Shown here: one piece after another, positions 10,293 to 21,515 of the stretch | Numbering within the stretch: the stretch's first letter is position 1 | Layout: every line of letters begins with the position of its first letter | DNA from: Rachicladosporium sp. CCFEE 5018 | Lineage: Eukaryota; Ascomycota; Dothideomycetes; Cladosporiales; Cladosporiaceae | Direction: 5' to 3' | Length of the DNA: 64,000 bases | Assembly: GCA_002077045.2 (NCBI GenBank) | Contig: KZ111180.1 | Coordinates: 69,477-133,476 of the forward strand | Program-made: the position numbers and the translations under genes | The notes under the pieces: model-generated | Seen by the model: the letters and a program-made list of their open reading frames with translations, nothing else | The model's database searches: none | Told to the model about the DNA's origin: nothing

Positions 10293-11953
10293 TCATGCCG
10301 TATCGCCAGGTCTCGCAGCTCGCTCGCTAGTAGTTGCCGTGCTCGGCTGGTCGGTGTTCCAGCTTAAGTAGCTATGATCGCCGAGTTTCCTGCATTGTTC
10401 GTGGTCAGCACACCATAAATCCCGAGGCCCGCCCGACGTTTGTCTCATCGGCTTTGTAGAGTGAAGGCTACATCTTGAGACATTGGCTTACCGTGGCTTG
10501 ATCAGGTGTGTTGCTGTGAAGAGAGCACCGAGGACGATGCAGATGCCGCCGACGATGATGTATGCAATGCCCAGGAATGGGTTTCGGCCGCCCATAACGG
10601 TCCGCGTGGAGATAAGGATGGATTTGGTGCCGTCGTAGAGATTCACTGGGAAGTCTGGATCGCATTGTCAGCAGAAGAGCAAGTTGAAACGCCAGAATGA
10701 CAACCTACAATCATAGATGTCGATTTGGTATCGCCCAATCTCCATGGCTGTGTTGTCTTGACGCCGTGCAAGCTTGCTGAACGTCGGCAAACCGGCCGTC
10801 CTCATCCACACCTGGAATGGCTCGTCCGTGTGAAGGTCTGGGTACGGGAATGTCTCGTTGTACGTGGGATACTTCTCCCGCCAATTGGGTGGCGGTACGA
10901 CTGAGCCGTAAGGGTACGTGTCGAGATCGAGCTTGCCATATAATGCCTTGTCACTGCTCCATGCAATGCTCGTGTTGGCCATGTCGTACATGAAAGGTCC
11001 GTTGGCACCAGGCCAGTTCAGTGCCTGTGGTGAGAAGATAGTGTCATTGAAGATCGAGTTCGCGATAAGACCACAAGGGTAGTATGCGACCCCTCCTGCT
11101 CCCAGCTTCAATGGGTCACAATCGCTGCTGTCGATAGTCTTGTTGTCCACGAAGCTTCCCTTCAGCTGAGCCTGGTTGAAAGACTTGACATAACGTCGAT
11201 GATTTTGGTAGAAGTTCGTGAGCCTGTAGTAGAGCAGCACGGGAGGATTGAGGCGGTCCGGGATGTAAAATTGTATCCGGCAAACGTTGGTGGTAACATT
11301 CGTGTCGCCACCGTAAGACACATACTGTGTGTCCTTACACCACGTCGGCTTTTGACTTGCGGGTGTGCTGTTCCTGAAATATGTCGACAGAGTGCTCGAT
11401 GGCATATCTACGAACCCTCCATTGTCTGGACCACATGCTGGCGCCGTGGAATTGCAGTCTGAGTAGTTGATGCTGATCTCCTTGACCCTCGAGCTCGCGT
11501 AAAGAAGTAGACCACCAATTGGCGCGAAGATGAGTCCAATGACGAAGAAGAGTGGCAGGACTGCATTATATTAGTCCAGGACCTACCGGCGCACACTTGG
11601 TACTCTTCGCTTGCCTGTCTTGGGTGTGAGAATGGGTTGCCATGCCTGCGTAAGCATCGTCAGCCAGGCCGATCTGTCCAGTCTGTCTCAAGTCCTCCCA
11701 AGTATGCGCTCACCTTCAGGCGCTGTTGCCGGAATGCAGTATCTGTTCCGATGTATCAGCGATCTGATTGATTCATGATAAATCTCCGCGCCCGTGGTCG
11801 CTTGTGTCCCTCTGTTACTGCCGCTCCCAGCTCATGTATCTTCAGGGTGCTGCTGAAGGACGTACTCGGTGGTCTTCGGCTCTTCTCCTTCTTCGTGACC
11901 TCTTCCTCCTCTCTTATACTGCTCGCCTCAGTCTGCTCCATCGTTTGCGACAT
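10293..11953 (-). CDS. Cdc50/Lem3 family P4-ATPase (flippase) chaperone subunit
   Basis: Six exons are assembled: 11866-11953, 11714-11742, 11615-11645, 10709-11560, 10492-10654 and 10293-10389, giving 419 residues. Cdc50 proteins are obligate partners of phospholipid flippases in plasma membrane, Golgi and endosomes. The N-terminus gives KSRRPP / NTAFRQQRLK / AWQPILTPKT / VLPLFFVIG, the family's conserved entry to TM1. The large lumenal domain has conserved cysteines (CKDTQYVSYGG, DCDPLKL, YYPCGLIANSIFND) and N-glycosylation sequons. The tail holds MGGRNPFLGIAY and TM2 before KLGDHSYLSW. The intron 11561-11614 starts with GC (GCAAGC), not GT, if the conserved KT-VLP junction is kept. Start: MSQTMEQ; a further in-frame ATG lies at 12037. 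Confidence 0.92.
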
Positions 11954-12479
11954 GCTGGCGGGTGACGTGTCATGCGACTGAAGAAGTGCAATGGCCGTCA
12001 ATGTGAGGTGAGCACTGTGACTGCGCTTCGTCAGCACGAGCGCCGCAGTCGACCTCTTGGCACGACCTCACTTCACGGCTTCACGCGGAACAGACGCGAC
12101 GTCTCATTTAAGATCTCACGAGTGCAGTATATATTCATCAGATCACATACAACATGTGGCTTGTGAATAATTGACTTCCCATCTGTCGAGAAGTACCATC
12201 AAGGAATGGCTTTCGTGGCTCGAACGAGATCTCAAAAAGACATTCGCTACGGGGGTATCTATGCTATCGCTAAAGTCGGAGCAAGCCATGTGAACGTAAA
12301 CAGCGCCGACCATGATGCAGCCTATGCATATCCACATAGCGCCATGCTGTCAACACTCCCCTGGATATCACAGACCAGGGGGCAGGGCCACCATGTGGAC
12401 TCCCAGCCATCGTCGCATCCCCTCGCGGACAAGTCATCGGGATCCACATGGAGGGTTCCTGGCTCCCCCCTGCACTCAT
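11954..12479. other. Intergenic between CDC50-like and coiled-coil gene
   Basis: Promoter side of the CDC50-like gene. No feature recognised. Confidence 0.5.
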
Positions 12480-14846
12480 TTATCGACGCTTAGCGAGTTC
12501 CCCCACCTTCGTCTCCAAACTCAGCAAGCTCTCAGTAATCTTGTGGAATTCTTTCGTCAGCACATCATTGAGCGCCTGCGCTTCGACCGCGGCTTCCTGA
12601 ATGGTGTCCACCTTGGCCACTAGCGACACGAAGTCCTCTTGCACCCGCTTGCTGTCCTTACTAGCTTGTCTCGCCACAGCTTCAGTCAGATCGTTCGCCT
12701 TCGCAGTGTACGTAACACAGCCCTCGACTTTCTTCGACACCTCCGCGACAGACTTGTCCGTCTTATCAACCCGGACAAGGACACCGGCCACATCCTTCGT
12801 AGTGACTTCCGCAGCGCGCTTAGCAGCGTCCGCGATGGTATTCGCCGTCTCGATCCGAGGGCCCAGCCCGGTGATGCGAGCAGCGATGCCATTGCCTTCG
12901 GCCACTAGCTGACGTAATGTTGCTTCCATTTCCGCTGACGGAGGAGGATGGAGCTGCATCATTCGTGCAACCATTTTATCGACCACGTGGTCTGATGTCA
13001 TATTATCCATGCGCTGCTTCACCGACGTGACCATGGCGTTGTAGGCTGCGAGCTGGTCCAGTACCTGCTGGTTTGAAAGTGCTGTACCTGACTGGCCATT
13101 GGTCAGGCCATGAGCCAGAGGACTGTGGAACCCGTTCGTCATCGGTCCGGGTGATGCACTTGCCATTGGCCGGAACTGATGTAAGCCCGAGGTGGCCTTC
13201 GTCGTGGACTCTGCAGATGCCACAATGGTGCGCTGCTCAGTCTCTAGCGCCGTGACACGTATTTCCAGAACCGAAGCTGTCCCGGTGATCTCCATGAGCT
13301 TGTCCCTTAGATTCTGCTCCACGGCTTCCAGCTTCGTGGACAGTGCCCCGAGCTCGGTGTTGATGCTCTTGCCCATCATGTTGTCCCTCTCGTCTGCTTC
13401 TTGCTCGATATCGTGGAATCGCTGATCGTGATCGCTCATCTGGGCCTGGAGGCTAGTAACGGTGGCACTCAGCTCGTCGTCTGCCGGTCGAGCGATGGCG
13501 GGCAGAGTCGTTGCAGACATCGGCACTGCGACTGGTGTAGGGCGCTCTAGCAGCTGCTTGATACTCTTGCTCTGCTCCTCAAGCTTCGCGTCGAGTCTAT
13601 GGTCATCTGCGGTGGCTTTGCTGGCAGCTTCTTGCACACTCGTCTCTAACGCCTTCACGCGTTCGCCTATCTTGGCATCGGCTGTCGTCGGGGCAGCCAC
13701 TGTCTCCACCTGCTTCCTCACGTCTTCGATGATGCTACTCAGCTGTGTCCGTGACTGCTCTAGAACCTCGATACGCTTCAGTGCATCGCCCTTTTCGTTT
13801 CGCAGTCTGTCGACGTATGGACCGATGTTATTGAGCATCTTGTCGTAGTTTTTCAACCTCTTCACGACGGACGGCTTGCCCTGCTCGAGGACTTCAGTGT
13901 CCAGCGTGCGTACTACGTCATCGACTTTATCTATGATCTTCGGGAGACGTAGCTCGAGACTTTTGATTCGCCCGTCGGACGTAGTCAGTCTGCTATCCTG
14001 TGCCTGTAGGTCGCTCTCATGTGCAGTCTTCTGTTGCCGTAGCTCGTCGTGACTGTCCTTTAGATCACGTAATTGTTGCATGCCATCTTGATATGTTTTA
14101 GACGCGGTTTCCAGTTGCTCGACGCGATTGGCGAGTCGCGGAGCCTTCTGCATCGCAGCGACGGACGCTTGTAACTCCCGTAAGAGCGTCCCCTGCTCAC
14201 TCAGTTCTTCTTTCAGCTTATCGTGCTCTTCGCGAGAGACAAAGTCACGTGACATAGCGTCCGTGCGTACGCTAGTGTCCTCTTTCGGATTTAGTTCGGC
14301 TAGCGCGCGAAGATCAGATCGTGCCATTATCATCGTCTCTTTCTGCAGTTCTTCCAGCTTCTTGATTTGATTGTCGATTTGTCGCACTCTGTCGCTCTGA
14401 GCCTTGCGAGTCTTTTCGAAATCAGCAGCTAGGGCAGGATTTTGTTTTGCCAATTTTCGGCGCTGTCTGTCGGCCTCATCTCGACTCGATGTCATGGCTT
14501 CCCGTGCTGACTTGAGCTTTTCCATCTGAGCGGCATTTGAGCATAGGCTGTGCAGCAAGGACATCATTCCTGTAACAGGGTCCTGTTCTGTGGCTACGTC
14601 CATTTCGGCTTGGCCAGTCGTCCGAGCAGGAGTCTGTGGCTGTGGTGTTGCGCGATTGCTGCTCGCGTCTTGATATGCGCTCCCGCGGCTGTTCACGCTG
14701 CTCGGTGATTGTACGATGTTACGTACGCCATCGCGAGGTGACGGCCGATGGTGATCAAGCACGGAAGGCCGCGACACTTTGCGTGCCGGCATACCTGACT
14801 CAGGCGACCGGCTCGCAGGTCGCTTGCCCGCATGTGACGAACTCAT
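12480..14846 (-). CDS. Uncharacterised long coiled-coil protein
   Basis: Intact 788-residue frame; I do not recognise the family. Residues 1-90 are basic, Ser/Pro/Arg-rich and disordered (GKRPASRSPESGMPARKVSRP) and could be a nuclear or cytoskeletal targeting tail. From about residue 100 to the end the sequence is heptad-like, charged and almost free of aromatics, with repeated segments such as KLEELQKE, RVEQLETASKTY, SLETKVGELAKRR. This suggests one long parallel coiled coil broken by a Pro/Gly/Ser linker near HQFRPMASASPGPM. A structural or tethering role is inferred. Start: MSSSHAGKRP, just after a plausible 3' splice site in the 5' leader; the open frame extends 30 codons further up to 14936. 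Confidence 0.75.
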   Translation of the reverse strand: MSSSHAGKRPASRSPESGMPARKVSRPSVLDHHRPSPRDGVRNIVQSPSSVNSRGSAYQDASSNRATPQPQTPARTTGQAEMDVATEQDPVTGMMSLLHSLCSNAAQMEKLKSAREAMTSSRDEADRQRRKLAKQNPALAADFEKTRKAQSDRVRQIDNQIKKLEELQKETMIMARSDLRALAELNPKEDTSVRTDAMSRDFVSREEHDKLKEELSEQGTLLRELQASVAAMQKAPRLANRVEQLETASKTYQDGMQQLRDLKDSHDELRQQKTAHESDLQAQDSRLTTSDGRIKSLELRLPKIIDKVDDVVRTLDTEVLEQGKPSVVKRLKNYDKMLNNIGPYVDRLRNEKGDALKRIEVLEQSRTQLSSIIEDVRKQVETVAAPTTADAKIGERVKALETSVQEAASKATADDHRLDAKLEEQSKSIKQLLERPTPVAVPMSATTLPAIARPADDELSATVTSLQAQMSDHDQRFHDIEQEADERDNMMGKSINTELGALSTKLEAVEQNLRDKLMEITGTASVLEIRVTALETEQRTIVASAESTTKATSGLHQFRPMASASPGPMTNGFHSPLAHGLTNGQSGTALSNQQVLDQLAAYNAMVTSVKQRMDNMTSDHVVDKMVARMMQLHPPPSAEMEATLRQLVAEGNGIAARITGLGPRIETANTIADAAKRAAEVTTKDVAGVLVRVDKTDKSVAEVSKKVEGCVTYTAKANDLTEAVARQASKDSKRVQEDFVSLVAKVDTIQEAAVEAQALNDVLTKEFHKITESLLSLETKVGELAKRR

Positions 14847-15804
14847 GGTGCTGTGAGTACATGTCAGTGGTGAAGTGAAGGCTTGGAGCTCTCCAAGTGA
14901 AGTAGCCCGCTCTTGTAGACGGCATGTGCTTTGCAAGCGGCAGCAGTCAAGCGAAGGCCGGCCACATCGAGAGCTATGCGTGGCATCCTAGCAGTGAAAG
15001 CAATCAACATACGTAGCATTAGTCCTAGACTTCACTGCTGGGCGTGCTTGATGCGTCCTGTTGCCCTCATGCTCGACGGTGCGCGTAGAGAGACTGGTGC
15101 GTCTCAGGTCTCCCGATTCGATCCTTAGACTATAGTCCCGTGCGGCGCGGGGACCTGATGGCGCCCAGGGAACTGTCATCCTGCGTTAGCGCCCCGTAGC
15201 TGTTTCCCCTTGAGAAATGTTCTTGGTGAAGCAATGTGTCGTGTTGGGACTCAAGTATCTGGCGACAAGTGTCTGCGATATTCCACTGAGTGGAGTAAGT
15301 GAAGAGGACCTACTTTGGAAAGCACAATGACTTTATATGCTGTGACACACGCGCTAAGGCAAGAACCCCTGCAAGCGCATGCGATCCATGCAGATCTCGT
15401 GCATGCCTGCCAGTGAGGTTTGTGGTCTGTACTTCTCTACGCGCCCTCAATGGGAGTGAAGCTTGTTTGTTGTGGACTTGATGTCTTCAGAGTGAATTAG
15501 CAAGCAAACAGAAGTGAAGTAGCAAGCTTCGGTGATCTCTCGGGGCTAAAGCGCGCTAGAGACGCGCTAGTGTCAGATTAAGTGGAGTCCACTTACCTAA
15601 GCATCGTATGGAGTGTCAAAAGTTAATGGAGCTCGTACAAGGTTCAGCGTCTGCACGACTTACCACGATCTCGAACTCTGGCCCCAGATATACCTCATAA
15701 GCACCTCTGTCTCTTGGCATTTTGTGTGGCAGCGGATTGTGGATTCCTCCAGCTGTCTGAGTAGTGGTCCTACACAGAAGCCTGCGCCTTGCGCGACAGA
15801 CGAG
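14847..15804. other. Intergenic, divergent coiled-coil gene / RVB2 promoters
   Basis: Nearly 1 kb between divergent starts. I checked a tRNA-like T-loop near 15110-15125; its stem does not pair. Nothing further seen. Confidence 0.5.
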
Positions 15805-17293
15805 ATGGCTGCAGTAGGTCCTACTATGCGCCCGAAGAGACTCTTACTGATTATCCAAGCCCATAACCACCATCTCCGACTCGAAGGAGCGACAGGGTCT
15901 GAACCTCATCGCAGCACACTCTCACATCCGTGGCCTCGGCGTCACACCCGACACGCTCACTCCCAAACCAATCGCAGATGGCCTTGTCGGGCAGCAGCAG
16001 GCGCGAAAAGCTGCCAGTGTCATTCTCCAGATGGTCAAAGAGGGCAAGATCGCCGGACGAGCGGTGCTCATCTCTGGACCACCGAGCACGGGTAAGACAG
16101 CAATCGCGATAGGGATGAGTAAGGGACTGGGCGATGATGTTCCATTCACAATGCTCGCATCGAGTGAGATCTTCAGTCTGGAGATGAGCAAGACGGAGGC
16201 GCTGGAGCAGGCTTTCCGCAAGAGCATAGGCGTGCGGATACGAGAGGAGAGCGAGGTCATTGAGGGTGAGGTCGTCGAGATCCAGATCGACCGGTCAGTC
16301 ACGGGTAACAACAAGACTGGTAAGCTCACGATCAAGACGACGGACATGGAAACGCTGTATGACATGGGTACGAAGATGATCGACAGCATGACCAAGGAGA
16401 AGGTCATGGCAGGAGACATCATCAGCATTGATAAGGCGAGTGGGCGCATCACAAAGCTTGGGCGATCGTATGCGCGGTCACGAGACTACGACGCGATGGG
16501 TCCTGATACTAGATATGTGCAATGTCCCGATGGCGAGTTGCAGGTGCGGAGAGAGACCGTGCACACAGTGTCGCTGCACGAGATCGATGTGATCAACAGC
16601 CGGACGCAAGGCTTCCTCGCGCTGTTTTCTGGTGACACCGGCGAGATCCGCAGCGAAGTGCGCAATCAGATCAACACCAAAGTCGCAGAGTGGAGAGAAG
16701 AGGGCAAGGCTGAGATCGTGCCTGGCGTCCTCTTTATCGATGAGGTGCACATGCTCGATATCGAGTGTTTTAGCTTCATCAATCGAGCGCTGGAGGATGA
16801 GCTCGCGCCAATCGTCATCATGGCAAGCAACCGGGGCTCTGCTACCATTCGAGGCACGAGCTACCGATCACCTCATGGCCTGCCATTGGACTTCCTCGAC
16901 CGAGTCGTCATCATCTCAACGCATCCATACACACAAGATGAGATCCGAGAGATCATCAACATCCGCGCACAAGAAGAGGAGATTGACATCTCCGCCGATG
17001 CACTTGCACTACTGACCAAGATTGGCGCCGAGACGGGCTTGCGATATGCGTCGAATCTGATCACTACATCGCATTTGCTGGCAAAGAAGCGTGCAGGGAG
17101 AGGTGTCGATGCAGCATCGCGACCAATCGAGGTCGGCGATGTGCAACGGAGCTTCCAGCTTTTTTACGATCCCGCAAGAAGCGTGAAGTTTGTACAGGAG
17201 TTCGAGAAGCGTTTCATTGGCGAAGAGGGCATGGTGACATTGAGCAATGGCACGAACGGGCATACGAATGGGGATGCGATGGAGGTGTCGTAA
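15805..17293 (+). CDS. RVB2: RuvB-like AAA+ helicase 2 (Rvb2 / reptin)
   Basis: Two exons: a 9-nt first exon (15805-15813, Met-Ala-Ala), a 46-nt intron, then 15860-17293, giving 480 residues, the normal length. The join yields MAAPITTISDSKERQGLNLI, fitting the conserved N-terminus of the family. Walker A GPPSTGKT is at about 76-83 and Walker B DEVHML at about 297; the insert domain (DII, OB-fold) lies between, around IEGEVVEIQIDRSVTG. Rvb2 forms a heterohexamer with Rvb1 in INO80, SWR1, NuA4 and R2TP complexes in the nucleus and acts in chromatin remodelling and snoRNP/PIKK assembly. C-terminal tail is short and acidic (DAMEVS). All motifs are intact. Confidence 0.95.
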
Positions 17294-17882
17294 GTGCATT
17301 TCCGTGTAAGATAGACGCGACGTTGCTGTGCGATTAGAATAGATAGGTTAAGTCGCAGTGGATCGGCAATTGACATTGCAGAGTGTCGACTACTCGGCAA
17401 ATGACGGGCTGAACGCCGGTATTACCTTTCCATTCACAGCGTGAGGCACAGTTGACTACAACACAGGCAGACCAGGACAACTGCATGAGCTCATCAACCT
17501 AGTGGTCGAATTCTCGGGCAGTGAGTTCCCTCGTCCCTCGACATTTCCAGCGCGCAACACCTTCTCCAAAGTTGAGACCCGCCTGGATTGCACGGGCTCA
17601 AGGCGCCTCATCAGGCACAACATCTACGAAAGAGGTCAGCCGCACCTGAATTATCACATCGAGCGAGCAAGCACAGCAATTCCGGAAAGAAGACGTTAGT
17701 AAAGCGCCAATGCGCGCCCTCAATAGCGCGTCAGGCAGTCCGCCGCAGCAGGTCGAAAGTAGGTCTCTTTCGTTTTCCTTTCTCTGCAGTCTTGGAGCCC
17801 GTTCGTTCAAAGTGTATCCCTGGCCAACGCAGTATGTCATCACCGCTGCTTGGATGAGAGATCTTCAACCAAACTCGATTCT
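17294..17882. other. Intergenic upstream of solute-binding-type gene
   Basis: 3' region of RVB2 and presumed promoter of the next gene. An upstream exon of the next gene could lie here, but none is convincing. Confidence 0.4.
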
Positions 17883-18991
17883 ATGATAGACAGGTGTCAA
17901 GGCATTGCTTTCAGTAATCATTTTACATTGGCAGATGGCACTGCAACCCCGTCAATTGCTACTCCAGCGCTGTCAAAGATTCGAAAAGCTGGAGCGACGC
18001 TGATGCTGACCATACAGTTTCCGATCCGCGCTTCGCGAAGACGCACCCGTCTGCACTGCTTCACCGTGAGGTGACAGCGAGCAATCTCATTACGATCACC
18101 CCTCTTGCAACCTACACCGGGGCGGGCGTACCTGGTGGATCGACGATACGCATCGGTAACGGAGGCGCTGGTTACACTGGCATTCTCCGTACGCTTTCCG
18201 AAACCTACCTGTCACAACGACCTTCAGCCGATGACAGGCTGAGCATCACGTGGATACCAAATCATAGCCGACACTCCCTCATTGCATTGCTCGGTGGCCT
18301 TGTCGACGTTGCTCTGACGTATGAGCCCGACAACGAGGATCTCGCGATTTGTGAAGGCTGGGCGCGACGTGTAGGCCAAGTATTCAACGATCACTTCGTG
18401 ATAGCTGGGCCAGTCTCTAATCCCGCAAAACTTGCACTATCTCGGAACGACACGCATGGCCTGAACGAGCTCGATGCTGCTCTGCGGAGTCTTGTGCATG
18501 CTGGACAAGCAGGTAAAGCCCTCTGGCACTCGCGAGGCGATGGCAGTGCTACATTCACCAAAGAACGAGAGCTTTTCGCTGCCGCAGGCGTGGACGGCGT
18601 GACGGAGACGGCCGACTGGCTCCACACGCACCCACTCACACCCTATGCAGCACTACAGCGTGCAAACACGGACGGAGCGTACTTGCTGACAGACCGCGCT
18701 ACCTTCTTGACTGCACAGCAGCACAATGTGATTGGAGGGCTTCGGGTTTTCGTTGAAGGAGGACAGCAGCTCCTGAATCCATGCGCTGCGATGGTGCGAA
18801 CCGATGCTTCTACGGAGACCGTACACTTGGCTGCGTGGCTATGTGGCGACGAAGCTAGGGGTATCGTGAAAGACTACGGGAAGACTTGGGCCTGGCGGAA
18901 GGCATTGTTCACTGTGCCAGAGCAGGAGGACTTCACAGAGGAGGAACGGCTGGCTAGCGTCGGTACGGTGTCAGCGATGGCAAAACTATAG
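17883..18991 (+). CDS. Bacterial-type extracellular solute-binding (TupA/PBP-like) protein, 5' end unresolved
   Basis: From 18071 to 18991 the frame encodes a periplasmic-binding-protein fold like bacterial tungstate/molybdate-binding TupA: IRIGNGGAGYTGILRTL near the start, then GGLVDVALTYEP, ISITW-type strands, and a late segment GGLRVFVEGGQQLLNPCAAM. Fungal members exist but their cargo is unknown. There is no in-frame ATG near the start of the domain; 18071 itself is GTG. A workable model uses ATG 17883, a 41-nt intron 17894-17934 (gtgtca...ttggcag) and continues in frame from 17935, but 41 nt is very short and the added residues are not recognisably conserved. No signal peptide is visible, so secretion is doubtful. 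Either an exon is missing or the gene has lost its start. Confidence 0.7.
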
Positions 18992-19187
18992 ATCGATGTC
19001 TCGACAAACTACATGGTGGGAACGTGAATGTAGCCGTGCTCGTCCGCATGCATCCACCCCATTACAACGACGTCAGCGATGATCCAAGCCCAAAGATATT
19101 GATCGATCTTTGACTGCAACCACCTCCATTGATTTCCGCGCTGTACCTCCTTACCCTCTCTCAAGCTTCACTCATACTGTCCCTACA

Positions 19188-21107
19188 ATGTTCAAGAAGA
19201 AGCCCACGATCAAGCCACTCTCGCCATTGAGATCCTCAGACCGCAGGAAGCTCGCCGACCAAATCATAGCCGACTTCGACCTCGCTCCACCAAGCGCAGA
19301 CGACTCAGACAGCGCGGAGAAGAAGGCAGAGGCAACCGCAGCGCGGACAAGCTTACGATCCTCGCTACTACCAGACAATGTGCAGTCGGCACGCTTCACG
19401 ACAACACATGGACCTGAGCTGAAGCAGATCTCTGGGACGATCTATGTTGGCAGTCAAGATGGGACAGACTCGCGGATACTATGGTGGCAGATTGATGGGA
19501 GGATGTACCCTTCGATTTACACACTTTGGAATCATCCAGGCATCGTGCCTCTGCTGCACACACCCGAGATCGTGGTCAAGAAGCTGCGCGGTGGAGCAGA
19601 TCTCATGACCCCAGGCCTGGCGCGAGGACCGCCCTTCCCGAAGAAGGCAAGGGAAGGAGCAGTCGTGGGAGTGGCAAGTCTGGAAAGGCCGAGTGTACCT
19701 GTCAGCGTTGGGGTGTGCGAAATCGATGTAAGTGCGTTGGAGCAGGTACAGGGCGCCAAGGGGCACGCAATGGAGACACTACATTGGGCTGGAGATGAAC
19801 TGTGGAGCTACAGTACGGGAGCACGACCTGGACAAGAGCCTCCGGAGGCGATCGAGGGATGGCAGAGAGCGATTGATGGAGACGAGCTGAGTGTTGGAGG
19901 GCTGATTATAGACGAGGAAGACGATGATGAAGGAGGTGGCGTGCCGGTCGAGAGTAGTGCAGCGACTGGCAATGGAGCGCCTTCGAAATCCAAGACACCA
20001 GCTGAAGGTAACGCGCAGGACGAGGATCTTGACGAGCCGGAGCTGTCGCAGAAGGAGATTGACGACGCGTTCCGGAATGCCTTCCTCTACGGCATACACC
20101 AACAAAGAACATCACACCCTCAAGAGGCGAATCACGGCCTAGTCTACCCACTTACACAATCGTCGGTCGTGTCGAGCCTGATCAACCCATTCCTGCCAGC
20201 ACACACACAACGACAGTCACAGCAGCTGCAGATCAAGAAGACAAGCTGGAAGAACATCAAGAAGTTCCTCAAGGCGCTTGATAAGGAGAAGCTGATCAAG
20301 ACGAAGGAGAAGGATGGGAATGAGACAACGATCACTGACGTAGACTTCAATGACCCGGCATTGGCGAGCTTCAAGCCATATCGACTGCCGAAGAAGGACA
20401 CCGGCTCCTCTGCGCAGGCTGAGCAAGCTACAGCGACATCGAGCGGCGGCGACGATGCGGTTGGTCAGAAGATTGAGATCCGTACACTACTCAAGCCGAC
20501 TCGCGAGCTGCAGCCACTGTTCGCCAGTGCGCCACAACCATACTACACTACAGCTGAGACTGGTTCCGCTGTCACTGCATACGTGACTGCCGAGTCCCTC
20601 GTCTCGGCTACGAACAAGCGGCTCGTGACGTTGAATCCAACGCTCGCAAATGCTGTGTTCGATGGCAGCGGGAGCCTCGACAAGGAGGTCCTAGCGAAGG
20701 GCTCCGTACCGCGAGATGCACTCATCAACCGCGTCAGCAAGGCCATGACGTCCTGCTACACCATCGTCCGGAACGGCGTGGAAGCAAAGGCGAAGTCTGG
20801 CAAGCCTGCGAAGGTACAGATCACCCTCGAGACCAGATCGGGCAACAAGACTGTCACGAAAGTCTCTGGTCTTGAGACTTACTTCGTCAACCCACGGCTG
20901 CTTGCCGATGAGCTGCGCAAGACTTGTGCTGGTGCCACGAGCGTGGAGGCGCTTGCTGGCGCGGCGAAGAAGACTGAGAAGGCGGTCGAGGAGGTGATGG
21001 TGCAGGGGCCACAGAAGGACGCTGTGCTCAAGGCGCTTGAGAAGCGGGGAGTGAGGAGTGCTTGGGTGGAAGTAATTGACAAGGTCAAGAAGAAGGGCGG
21101 CAGATGA
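19188..21107 (+). CDS. TMA64: eIF2D / Tma64 (ligatin) translation factor
   Basis: Single exon, 639 residues. Order of domains is that of eIF2D: an N-terminal DUF1947-like start (MFKKKPTIKPLSPLRSSDRR), a PUA domain at about 80-180 (TIYVGSQDG, YPSIYTLWNHPGIVP, LRGGADLMTPGL), an acidic linker, an SWIB/MDM2-like winged segment around IKKTSWKNIKKFLKALDKE, and a C-terminal SUI1/eIF1-like domain at about 543-630. eIF2D works on 40S ribosomes, releasing deacylated tRNA and mRNA after termination and able to deliver tRNA to the P site. Start chosen at MFKKKP rather than the upstream in-frame codon, because family members begin there. No defect seen. Confidence 0.93.
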   Translation: MFKKKPTIKPLSPLRSSDRRKLADQIIADFDLAPPSADDSDSAEKKAEATAARTSLRSSLLPDNVQSARFTTTHGPELKQISGTIYVGSQDGTDSRILWWQIDGRMYPSIYTLWNHPGIVPLLHTPEIVVKKLRGGADLMTPGLARGPPFPKKAREGAVVGVASLERPSVPVSVGVCEIDVSALEQVQGAKGHAMETLHWAGDELWSYSTGARPGQEPPEAIEGWQRAIDGDELSVGGLIIDEEDDDEGGGVPVESSAATGNGAPSKSKTPAEGNAQDEDLDEPELSQKEIDDAFRNAFLYGIHQQRTSHPQEANHGLVYPLTQSSVVSSLINPFLPAHTQRQSQQLQIKKTSWKNIKKFLKALDKEKLIKTKEKDGNETTITDVDFNDPALASFKPYRLPKKDTGSSAQAEQATATSSGGDDAVGQKIEIRTLLKPTRELQPLFASAPQPYYTTAETGSAVTAYVTAESLVSATNKRLVTLNPTLANAVFDGSGSLDKEVLAKGSVPRDALINRVSKAMTSCYTIVRNGVEAKAKSGKPAKVQITLETRSGNKTVTKVSGLETYFVNPRLLADELRKTCAGATSVEALAGAAKKTEKAVEEVMVQGPQKDAVLKALEKRGVRSAWVEVIDKVKKKGGR

Positions 21108-21515
21108 GGGGGACTGTGGGATGCAGCTGGCTTTTCACAAGGTGACGATCACAGACATGAGTCGTCACAGTCGACTGACGCACCGCTGCTCGAGGAAAGG
21201 CTGCACCGCTGCGATCTCGACCGACGCAAAGGTGCCACCCAAACATCAGCCTCTGACGGAGTACTGCTGTCGTCGCGCCCTAGGAGGCCCGCATAGCTAT
21301 AACAACAGCACGAACTCACTCTGCGGCTAAACCCGGACTAGCGCCAAGACCCGCACCTGCCGACTTCAGCTCCACTGCTCAACAAGGCAATCACGCCCTT
21401 CCAATGCAGACGTCCAGGTGATCAAAACCCTGCATGCAGACTACCGGCCTATATAGAGCTGTACGCATGGATCTGCGCCCTGTTCCCATTCCCTCGCACC
21501 TCCCCAACAGTCACA
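21108..21515. other. Intergenic between eIF2D and GNAT genes
   Basis: TATA-like tatatagagc at about 21450 precedes the GNAT gene by roughly 65 bp. Otherwise nothing. Confidence 0.5.

Noticed and set aside
15060..15135. Possible tRNA (T-loop-like gattcgatcc)
   Set aside because: The bases flanking the loop do not form a T-stem and no A- or B-box partner is at the right distance.
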